Below, in pieces: positions 28,736 to 37,729 of a DNA stretch of 64,000 bases. The position numbers and the translations under genes were made by a program. Source of the stretch: Epithemia pelagica (Eukaryota > Bacillariophyta > Bacillariophyceae > Surirellales > Surirellaceae); assembly GCA_946965045.2 (NCBI GenBank), contig OX337233.1, positions 1,984,001-2,048,000 of the forward strand, in the 5' to 3' direction. Below the pieces are notes generated by a model, which was not told the origin of the DNA, did not search any database, and saw nothing but the letters and a program-made list of their open reading frames with translations. Each line of letters starts with the position of its first letter. Position 1 is the stretch's first letter.

Positions 28736-28871
28736 TGGGTTTCCCGCCAACCTCTGTTGGGTCTGGGTACGTCCTGCACCTAAAAGATGAAAGGGCTTTA
28801 AGCAGGTCTAGATGGGACAAGAGTAGATTGGCACAGTTACTTCATTACGAGACGAAGAACTGTGAGGGGAC
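28736..28871 (+). other. 3' untranslated region and polypurine tract of element 2
   Basis: 136 bases between the pol stop and the 3' LTR. The purine-rich GTGAGGGGA (28862-28870) lies against the LTR and is the likely plus-strand primer. Confidence 0.6.
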
Positions 28872-28982
28872 CAAAATATGGCTAGCCTATTGAGCGAAAT
28901 TAGCGATAGTAAGGCCTCTAAGCTTGAGGTATGAGATAGTCACAATTTTATATTTTCGAGTCACACCCCTACGCGTATTTTG
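28872..28982 (+). repeat. 3' LTR of element 2 (111 bp)
   Basis: See the 5' LTR: 110 of 111 bases identical. Followed by AAAT, the repeat of the 4 bases before 22694. Confidence 0.93.
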
Positions 28983-30184
28983 AAATGTTTAAATTATTTC
29001 TGTCAAATTTCTTTCGATTTAGCACATTATTATAACGTCCAAGCCAACTGTAATAACTGGCTTCGCCCTATTGTGTAGCCGCTTGCGCTCATGTATGACC
29101 GTGAGCCGTGAGACTTGACGAGGCATGGACAAAGAAATCTACAAGCCCATTTTGTGCTCAATAGTCTATTGTTTCAGAAGCGAGTACTCTTTACGCAGTA
29201 GTGGATCGTGGATCTAGCTTGACGGAATCACACACACACACACACCAAACCATGAAATACACACACATGGTGCAATGCACCTCTAGAGGAGTATCAAAAC
29301 AAGCTCCTGGCACTTTGTCTATGGGAAAGATAAAAGCATAGTCCACTACTAGTTTAGGCTTCCTGCTTCCTGGGCTTACATACCCCATGATGACGCTGTG
29401 AACCAGTGCACTGGTTGATTGTTCATTGCACTGGTTGATTGTCATGTTTCATGTTGTCATCCTTCCTTTGATGCATTCCACCTTCACTTGTGATCTAGGT
29501 GGATGGTTTTGACCATAAAGTTGTCACTTTGGTCGTTCGTCCGGCTGGGTGGTTTTCTTTTGGTTTTTGGTGTACTCAGTGCTCATGGTCGTCTTTTGTG
29601 GTGTTGCTCGAAAAGTGAGACGATTCTTGGCCCATGTCCCTGCAATACAAGGCGTGACCGGCGCGTCGATTTCGAACGATCGAAGGGAGGCTGGCGATAT
29701 CACCCGGCTGGCGCTTTGGGAAAAAATACGAGACAATTTTTTTCCATTCGGATGACGGACGAACAAAGGTACCCCCCCCGACCATTTCCGGCGTGACGTG
29801 TACTATGTGATTTTATGTACTCTACGTAGCTTTTGTACTGAGCCTACTTAGATGTACATGGATCGGTATCCCCAGCCCTTAGGACGTGCGAGGGGCCGTG
29901 ACAATCACCTCTCTCATAAGTTACAAAACCCGATGAGCTGTGGAATGTTTGTAGCTCCTGACAATATCAATCTCAAAAGGCAATGCTGATTGTCGTAATG
30001 TATGTCCTTCTAGTGGGCCAAAACACATATTGTTCCCATCAAGGCTTTTCCAGTACACCGCAGAGGTTCGTGCGGTCCCTATCATTGTTTCATTGGACAA
30101 GAGGGCAAGGAACCATCATCATGGCCACTTCCGCAATCACCTAGGTAGTGTGTTTGGAGTTACCGAGCGTTGTTGTGGTATCCT
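28983..30184. other. intergenic spacer right of element 2
   Basis: No gene recognised. It holds a (CA)n run near 29230-29245, a 2x tandem of GCACTGGTTGATTGT near 29407-29442, and the inverted-repeat partner at 29823-29881. The 3' end of the ABC1 kinase gene closes the interval. Confidence 0.5.
29823..29881 (-). repeat. inverted repeat copy B
   Basis: Reverse-complement partner of 22131-22189. The two copies face each other across element 2 and about 1.3 kb of other sequence. They may be terminal repeats of an older element into which element 2 inserted, or two independent copies of a short dispersed repeat. Confidence 0.85.
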
Positions 30185-32783
30185 TCAGGTTTTCTGGGAG
30201 TTTCGGCCCTTGCCGCCGTGTGTCTTGTGGTTGTTCCTGCTCAATTCTTGAATCGCCTGTTGCGCATGTTCCTCCCAATACACTGCCGTACGAATTGGTG
30301 GCATTTGAATTCCCTTGGCCAATCCACGGAACAAAAAGCTCGAACGACCCACAAACACTGTCCATTCCACGACAGGCGTTGCCACAAATCGCAGACCACA
30401 AACAATGGGGACCACCACAACGTCGACAGTTCAAAAGTGTCGTGTGAGTTGCGTGAAGCAAACTGGCACCACGTCTCGGCGAGAAGCGGTGACGAATCGA
30501 CACACATGTACACAAAAGAGCACTTACTTGCCGCATCAGGAATATTCACCAAGGCGTTTCGAGCCATGAGGTGGGCAAACCACAACTGGGGCGTGGCAAA
30601 TCCCAGAGCCTTGCTTTCGTAATCGGAATCGAAAAAGAGTCGCGCAAAGCAGGCCATGGTTTCATCATCCCGATTGTCTTTGGTTTCAAAGCCAAAGTCA
30701 CGCATGTGCTCGGCCACCACCGCATCGCCGTCATTTTTGGCCAAGGCACACACTATACGGGCCGCCGTGAGACGGTCCTCATCCGACAAACGCCGAACTT
30801 GACCGTAGTCAATCAATCCAATGCGGCCATCGACCAGTTCCAAGCAATTTCCTGGAGAGTCCACACGAACGGATAGTGGGTGAGATTTTAGGCATCCCTT
30901 TGCAAAAGACACAATACGCACACTCTTGTTTGTTTACACACGCACCCGGATGTGGGTCGCCATTGTAACAACCGTTGATAAACATTTGATATCCATGAAC
31001 GCCCAACAAGAGTCGGACTAGTTTTTGATACCGTCGTTGCAAAAATCCCAATTTGAGGACACTGACAAGACCATAACTGTGCAGCAGCACCTTGAGACCA
31101 CCATGACGCCCACGACGACGACGACGTGGTGGATCGCCTCCTCCTCCTCCCACGGGAATGGCAGCCAAACCCGAAACAGGATCGTCCTCCTCGTCCTCTT
31201 GGTGATTCTTCTTCATGTCACCCCACAAGATTTGATCTTGCTGTTCCTTGAGAAAGGCAGCTGCCTTTTTCTCATCACCACCCATGGCCCGTGTTAGACC
31301 ATTTTCAATGGCATTGACGAGTTTGGTTCCATCCAAGAGTTCCATGACCAAAACATTGGGACAACAGAGTTGCAATTCGGGATGTGGCACACAGACAATG
31401 GATGCATTATAGGGCGAGGCCAAGAGATTGGTACGAATTTCTTGCATATCCCGTGCCTCGCGACAATAGTCAAATTCCAACATGAGCCGGCGTTCAAAGG
31501 AATCCAAAATTTGACTCCATCCTGGCATGGCCACCCGACAAAGCCATCGGACGACTTGACAGTCGTGCGCAAAACGCTGTTTGGCTCCCGGATGCATGAC
31601 CTTTACCGCAACCCGAGTATAGTTATGCTTTCGCATTTTGTGGTTGTTGTGGTTGTTTGCGGTAGTATCGGAGCGCTCGAGTCGGTCGGCCCATTCCGGT
31701 GTCAAGGTAGCGGCATGAACTTGTCCAATGGAAGCCGATCCCAAGGCGACGGCATCCATGTGTTGAAAGACGTCTTCGTATGCGAGATTAAAGTGTTCCT
31801 GGAGAGCGTCTCGAACGATTTTTTCAATCCGATCAATCGGCCATTGAGGAATGGCATCTTGCACAGTCGAAAACCGGGTAATGTATTGGGGAGGGACAAA
31901 ATCGGGACGCGTCGACAAAACTAGAGAACAGGAAAGCAGCAGGGTGACAACAACAACAACCAACAATGACGACGATAAGGACCCAAAGGGGAAAAAGATC
32001 AGACAGAGGAAGAACCGCATCAAGGAACCGTGTGAATACTTGCAATTGCACAGATATACATGGAATGTTGTGTTTTTTTGGATACGTACCTTGTCCCAGT
32101 TTGCAGTACAATCCCTGAAGATGCAAAATGAGTTGCAGGCTGGGTTCGGCATAGCGGTCGTGCAATTGTTGATACATGTGGTCTCGCTGGGCGGGCGTCG
32201 TCGTGTTGCGACGCACGTGTTGCAACCAAAAATGGGTCCATTGATAATGCGCCACAATGGGGCCCGCATGCCACCAAAAATAGGCCGCTCGACGAACGGC
32301 CGGAGACGACACGACCCGTTGGCCCAGGACAATCGCCACTGTGGCGACCGCCGCCGTGATCCATCCCGAACGAGGCAACCGCGCCAACAGCAAACGGACC
32401 AAGGACAAGGAAGATTGCTCCATACTTCGGCCCCCAGTGAAATTGAGAGAGTTCCACCACCGTTGTGGGTGAGGCACACGTCGTCTCCCACCTCGAGGAA
32501 TAGAGAACGTTGCACTGTCTTGTAGTGAATCCTTGTGACTGTTGTTGTTATTTCTCAGCCAGTTGGAAGGACTCTCCAAACAGCATGTCATGCGGCGCGG
32601 AGGAGACAAGGATGACCCCGGATGTAAAGCTTGTCGTCGTCCAAACTGCGGAGCACTCGTTCTAGTCCAAACAGACGAGCCTGTTTCGACCTGTTGACGA
32701 CGGTCCGCTGCACTCTCTACCAACAACAACGCAAAACCATTGACGAGCATGTACCAGCACAACAAAAAGCGTGGAGCCACCAT
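30185..32783 (-). CDS. ABC1/UbiB-family atypical kinase (ADCK/ABC1K-like)
   Basis: Four exons: 32783-32090, 31920-30946, 30851-30528 and 30357-30185 (721 aa). Introns of 169, 94 and 170 bp all have GT..AG ends, and the joins rebuild conserved motifs: KLGQ|VLSTRPDF (the KxGQ motif), GDPHPG|NCLEL, and IPDAA|MFVGRSSFLFRG. Other motifs: the Ala/Ser loop ALGSASIGQVH, catalytic VAVKVMHPG, and the metal site LIDYGQV. These ATPases or kinases support quinone biosynthesis or lipid metabolism in mitochondria and plastids. The start at 32783 gives a hydrophobic leader (FLLCWYMLVNGFALLLV) suggesting ER or plastid targeting; an upstream in-frame Met at 32897 is possible. A Gly/Arg-rich insert (GGGGGDPPRRRRRGRHGG) interrupts the kinase fold. 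Confidence 0.93.
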
Positions 32784-33347
32784 GTTGTTGTCTGCCGCTC
32801 TTGTAGGTCGTTGCTTCCAATATCCAGAACACAAAACGATATGGGTGGCAGTGGCAACTCGTTTTACAAACACTTGTTTTTGCAGTCGAAAAGACAAATT
32901 GCTTCTTTGGTTGCTGTAGAATGCAGCACGAGTGTGTACCCGCAGTATAGGTATCTTTCATCGTTGGCAACTTCCGATTCCGACGTGGCGCAATCGTAAT
33001 GTTTACACCTTAGCGCGCAATAATTTTGTTATTATGACTATGTGATAAAAACACCCGCTACGAAGTGATCTCATGGCAACAGTACCCATGAATCAATGAT
33101 CATCGTCGCCACCAAAGGTCAAAACCAGGACTACCTGGATATATCACGTGAACATGGCAAAAATGATGAAGTGTCATCTTTCGATTTTCGTTTCGTAGAG
33201 AGGCGTAAGGGACGGCCGTAAGGTAGGTCATGTGGCACGTCTGGAATGCGGGCACGATAAACCTTTGCTTCTGGATTCACGTAAAAGTCGGAAATTTGGA
33301 TGCATTCCGTCTTGTCCGACATTCGTTGGGGACAACAACGTTACGAC
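32784..33347. other. spacer between divergent genes
   Basis: No gene beyond possible 5' extensions of the two neighbours. It should carry their promoters. Confidence 0.4.
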
Positions 33348-34244
33348 ATGCCAGCGGCAATCACAACAAACAACAGCAGCATGGAACTGCTTCCTGTTGT
33401 ACGCCCTCCTTACAAGGAGAGGAAGGTCGTGAGATTTGAGGGGTGGGACTCGGAGGAGGAAAGACAGCGATCTGCTCGCGGAGATGTTCTTCGACAACGG
33501 GTGAAAGAGGAGCGACGGCAGAGAAGAATGGCCAACCAATACTTCCGAAATTCCGCGCGAAATGCGTACGCAGCTCTTGTCAACGACGCGAACTGGGCTC
33601 GTTTGGATGGCTTTGCAAGAGAACCTCATGGTAATTATTTCAGACTTCTTTTCGGACAAGTTTATCAGGGTCTCGTTGATGCAGGACTACTAGTACGATC
33701 CCGGGGTGAGCAGGGGACTTCCGCTGTGCTGAATCGCATTCGACGTGCAGCGATTGAGTACACACGAATTGTGCCACACCCAAATCTCGTGAACGACCTA
33801 GCTCTTATTGGCCTAGATCGTCCTTTTCATGATACATTTCTAGGAGCGACTGTCCCGGATGACGAGGAAACTCCTGTCGCAGCGGCACCTTCTGCTCATC
33901 CAGCACAAGCTTCGCAACCGCAAGAGCGCCAAGATCAAGTTCAGCATCAGGCTTAGCCTCAAGATCAAGCAGCAATGGTGCGAGAGCACCTGCGAGCGTT
34001 TAATGTCCCGGGAAGCCAGATGGACCGTGCATTCGATGCGTGTGGATACACCGCGTCCTTGTCCAATGTAGTCCTTTGGCTTTGCGCGAATTTGGACCAG
34101 CACAATGTTTCACCCTCTTTGCTTCCCTCTTTGCTTGCGGTTCAGTATGTGATACAGGAACAACAACAGGAACAGCGAGGTCAGCGTCGTGCTCGTGGGG
34201 AAGACGACCAGAATAACGGACGCAATGTCCGCGGACGCACGTAA
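33348..34244 (+). pseudogene. unknown ORF interrupted by one in-frame TAG
   Basis: From Met at 33348 (or 33300) the frame runs to TAG at 33954-33956, then stays open in the same frame to 34244. No family recognised. The first part is charged and helical (REERQR-like EEERQRSARGDVLRQRVKEE) followed by a globular-looking stretch (NYFRLLFGQVYQGLVDAGLL). After the TAG comes REHLRAFNVPGSQMDRAFDACGYT, which resembles a small UBA-like three-helix domain, and an Arg/Gln tail. Either a nonsense mutation, a readthrough product, or a shorter real protein ending at the TAG. Confidence 0.45.
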
Positions 34245-34633
34245 CGTAACGGTGGTCCATTTCCTATTGGGCGAACGGCAACCTCCTAAAGTACCACAAT
34301 CTGTACGGTCTGTAGGCATTCAGCTAGACCAGCAGTGACTTGTGTTGGAACAAACTGTTGTACAACGAAGCTTTGTAGTTACGCTAGTCCTTCTAACTGG
34401 TATCCTAATTTCGAAATGGTTGCCCGCGTGGTCCTACTTGATATTGGACGTCCGATCAACTTTACTAAAAGCACTAAACAAAAGATGGATTGGTAAATTT
34501 CATGAATCAATAAAGTGTTTTGTTAGAAGTCATGTGTCTGATCAATATCTTCCTTGGATAAAATCTTCTTTTCAGTACTACATCTGCTCGTTTCCGCATA
34601 TCATTCCGTCTTTTCGAATGATTGTTTTTGGTC
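34245..34633. other. spacer, no gene seen
   Basis: AT-rich stretch with no convincing frame. It includes the 3' flank of NDUFA12 on the minus strand. Confidence 0.4.
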
Positions 34634-35494
34634 CTAATTGCGAAGTGATCCGCCACGAGCCAAAATGGCTTGCTCACGAGCCGTCAACTGGACGGGCTCT
34701 TCGACCCGGACTTCTCCTTCTTGCGGATCTTCAATCAAGTTCATTTCGGCCAACCGTTCTGCTTCCTTTTCTTCGGCCGTCATGAGACGTTGACGCCACA
34801 TTTCATTCTTGTAGGGGCGCCCACCACCTTTGGCTTCGTCCAAATCACCTTCGTATTCCCACTTACGCTTCGAGGCCGGATTGTAGGGCGATCCAGGTTG
34901 CGTGTAGTAGGCGTCCGGTTGATGGGGTGGCAATCCGACAATAGGGTTTCCAATACCATACCCACGTGAACGAATTTGCGATTGATTGTGCATGTGATGA
35001 AAATTGAAATAGGGTTCTTGGTGACCAATGTTGTGCTTGAAGGGGTTGTGCGAAATTTCGGCATAATTCACATGTTTCAATTTTTCTTGAAAGAATTCTT
35101 CCTCATAGGGTGGTGCACAGTCGTTGATACTGTGCATCCAACCATGCCATTCCGGAGGAATTTGTGTCGCATCAAAGTTGTGGATATCTCCTGGTTCCAC
35201 CCAACGGTGTTGCCCGTAGGGGTAGTCGACACGGTTTTCGTAATAGCGATTTCCGGCCGCATCGCAACCCATGTATGTACCAAACTTGAATGGAAAATCA
35301 CCATTCTACAATCATGATAAAGAGGACGAGGCAAAGTCAGACAAAACACTCTTGGGCGTGTGACATCATGAACCACGTTCATGCCACAGACCACAGACAT
35401 CACCTCTTACCGTGTACATGTGTTCAAGCAGCCCCCACCAGCCTCCTCGGAACTTGAGGGCTTGACGAAAGTTCATTATGACACCGTACACCAT
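34634..35494 (-). CDS. NDUFA12: mitochondrial complex I accessory subunit NDUFA12 (B17.2)
   Basis: Two exons: 35494-35411 and 35305-34634, 251 aa, with a 105-bp intron (GTAAGA...TTGTAG) in phase 0. The join gives LLEHMYT|NGDFPFKFGTYMG. The family core is clear: AAGNRYYENRVDYPYGQHRW followed by VEPGD and IPPEWHGWMHS. NDUFA12 is a peripheral matrix-arm subunit of NADH:ubiquinone oxidoreductase. The C-terminal ~90 residues, rich in Glu and Arg, extend beyond the usual ~145-aa animal protein. Start chosen at the first Met giving a short leader (MVYGVIMNF); a second Met lies six codons later. It is head to head with the IK/RED gene. Confidence 0.93.
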
Positions 35495-35843
35495 GGTTTT
35501 TGCTTTGTTTGGATGGTAAAAAAGAGAACACACTCCACTAAAGTCACCCAACCTTGCTTATGTTATATTGTGTTGTCCGACAAACACCGACGAACGTCAA
35601 CACGCAACGCGGCGCTGAAGCTCAACACTGAGGGATCGGACGATGGACCGACTCAGAACTCTAAATGCGACTGAACATTCATTGAACCGTCCAACACTCC
35701 ATCCACAATGCCTTCGCCTCATCCTCATCTGGTTCAAGGCTTCAAAAAGAAGACAGACCAAAACATCGCAATGTATCATACTCAGCAGGGTTGAATGCAT
35801 GAGGATTGGTTGAATATGTACATGATTATAGATTATCATTAAA
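35495..35843. promoter_or_regulatory. divergent promoter region, NDUFA12 / RED-like
   Basis: 349 bp between opposite start codons; must hold both promoters and 5' leaders. No specific motif recognised. Confidence 0.45.
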
Positions 35844-37313
35844 ATGAACAATCGGGAATTTCAGAAGTTCGTTCAAGATCGAGCACCGTCTGCAAGCAAC
35901 AATAAGAAGAAGAAAGGGGACCCTCCAAAGCACAAATCCACGCGCGAAATTGCTCGTACTGCCGTCGAGGCGGAATTCCAGAAAAAGGCCGGTCGAGGAC
36001 GAAGAAGAAACAACGGCTCGTATGAATCTTCCGATGAAGAAGACACTCGTTCCAAAAAGAGGTCACGAAAAACGGACGAGCAGTACCATGATTTAGTGCC
36101 ATCCAGTCTTGGAAAAGCAAAAGGAGGACCTTCCAACCAAGATGCACCGAATCGCAGCAAATATAGAGATCGGGCCAAGGAACGACGAGAGGGAACCAAT
36201 GCGGTGGAGCCATCGTTTGAAGATGAGTTTTTGGAGGAAGCGTTTGCCGATTCCGCAACCCAACAAACGGATCAAAATTCGACGGTTGCTCCAACACAGG
36301 ATCAAACGGAACAGTCCGCATCCTCGCACTTTTGTCAAACGCTGGTCGAAGCACAGCAATTCCTCCAAACTTACCAACAACAACAGCAGCTTCCGCAGCA
36401 ACAACACGATTCGGCTCGGTCCGCATCCATCCATGAAAAACAACCCATTCGGATCCGATCGGAATTAGGACATGAAATGCTCGAGTACTTGAGGTTTTGT
36501 CATGGTTCCACCAACCACAAAGACAAGACGACGGCGGAGGCAATGGGTGTGTCTTCGTCCCTCCATCGAACTGTTCTCACCTTTACCACGAGAGCTCACC
36601 CTGGAGATGTCACTCGAGCCTGGGAACTGCCTCGAGAAGAAGTGGTCTTGCGGGGTGACGATGGTTCCAACCTCTTTCAAAAAGCTTGTCCACTACCGTC
36701 ACAACTCATTGGTCGAATCGAACAAGTTTTAGATGGCAACCGTAACAGGACGTTGCGCGGAGAAACCACAAAGCCCACAAACGAAACGACGAGCGGTCAG
36801 AATCAGAAAGATTCTGTCACGAACAAGCCACCACAGGAAGAGCCCAACAGCGACGACGACGATATTTTTGCCGACTTGGAGGATTATGATCCACTGGCAG
36901 AATCCAACAAAACAGATTCCATCTCGGCTGCCAATAGGAACGATAGCCAAACGGCGGCGGTAGTGGACGTCAAGTCGACGACGGCAACAACAGGAAAGAT
37001 TGAGAAACAATCCTTTTTCGATGTGGATCGTAAAATACCTGCCCCCGGTACCACAGCCACAACCTCCTCCAGTGCTGTTGGCAACGAACAAAAAAGCAAG
37101 GGTGCCGATTCCATGGACCAGGAGGACCAAAGCGAGCTGGCAACTGGAACGAAACCGACGCGTCTACAGAGACTTTCCTCGCTGTCGTACGAAATGGATA
37201 CCATGGACGCGGACTTTAGTGGTCAATACGAAGCAGATGAGGATGAGGAAGGCAAGAAAAAGAACAAGAAGGGCAAGAAAACCAAACGTGGATCCACAAC
37301 GGACGACGATTGA
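35844..37313 (+). CDS. IK/RED-like spliceosomal protein
   Basis: 489 aa, no intron needed. The N-terminal third has the RED signature: a basic lead (STREIARTAVEAEFQKKAGR), then YRDRAKERREGTN and a Gln-rich stretch (about residues 175-190). A middle block (RIRSELGHEMLEYLRFCHGS) and an acidic segment (DDDDIFADLEDYDPLAE) follow. The Lys-rich tail has YEMDTMDADFSGQYEADEDE. In animals IK/RED is a component of the spliceosomal B complex, needed for activation. The arginine-glutamate dipeptide repeat that gives RED its name is absent here. Assignment rests on the N-terminal domain. Confidence 0.8.
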   Translation: MNNREFQKFVQDRAPSASNNKKKKGDPPKHKSTREIARTAVEAEFQKKAGRGRRRNNGSYESSDEEDTRSKKRSRKTDEQYHDLVPSSLGKAKGGPSNQDAPNRSKYRDRAKERREGTNAVEPSFEDEFLEEAFADSATQQTDQNSTVAPTQDQTEQSASSHFCQTLVEAQQFLQTYQQQQQLPQQQHDSARSASIHEKQPIRIRSELGHEMLEYLRFCHGSTNHKDKTTAEAMGVSSSLHRTVLTFTTRAHPGDVTRAWELPREEVVLRGDDGSNLFQKACPLPSQLIGRIEQVLDGNRNRTLRGETTKPTNETTSGQNQKDSVTNKPPQEEPNSDDDDIFADLEDYDPLAESNKTDSISAANRNDSQTAAVVDVKSTTATTGKIEKQSFFDVDRKIPAPGTTATTSSSAVGNEQKSKGADSMDQEDQSELATGTKPTRLQRLSSLSYEMDTMDADFSGQYEADEDEEGKKKNKKGKKTKRGSTTDDD

Positions 37314-37729
37314 GACAAAAGAGTTGACTGTCATTATTCGGGCGGAAATCGCACCGTTTGTTTTGCCTCTACAAATCACAAGCTCTCTCCGATACGGTTC
37401 TATCTTTATTGGTCCACCTAAGGGAATAGGTCCCCACGTTGACGCGAGAGAAGATGAATCCGCAGGTGTTATCATCTCCAACATGGATGTATCTACCATG
37501 AGAAGATCGCAAAACAAACCACCCAGAGTCATATGGTCATGTGTGCGTCCGCGGGTGCATATATCAATGTCACGTGACTTTCTCATATGGTTGCACTGTG
37601 CTTTGGTGCACCACGAGAAAGAGACTCGCTTTCTAGCAGATCAAGGTCCATGAAAAAAGCCCTGTATGGTTATGGAACGTCCTCCGTCACTGTCAAATCC
37701 TGTAGCTTACAAAGGACTAACAACACAGA
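37314..37729. other. spacer, convergent 3' ends
   Basis: No gene recognised; 3' flanks of the RED-like and DNA polymerase genes. Confidence 0.4.

Larger units (their letters stand above)
22694..28982 (+). mobile_element. complete Ty1/copia LTR retrotransposon (element 2)
   Basis: Bounded by 111-bp LTRs (22694-22804 and 28872-28982) that differ at one position, and by a 4-bp direct repeat AAAT (22690-22693 and 28983-28986). Internal order: long leader, gag (23243-24736), pol (24791-28735), purine-rich tract, 3' LTR. Both frames are intact and in the same phase. LTR ends are CAAAATA...TATTTTG instead of TG...CA. The element is unrelated to element 1 in LTR and gag sequence, and its pol belongs to a distinct copia lineage (LDSHADTC protease, YIDD reverse transcriptase). 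Confidence 0.95.

Noticed and set aside
29040-29075. Short AAGCCA...TGGCTT hairpin as a terminator or RNA gene
   Set aside because: Six-bp stem only, no tRNA or other RNA features; such hairpins are expected by chance.
30141-30536. 131-codon minus-strand frame at the end of the ABC1 kinase
   Set aside because: Wrong frame. The splice join 30528|30357 restores the conserved FVGRSSFLFRGL end in another frame.
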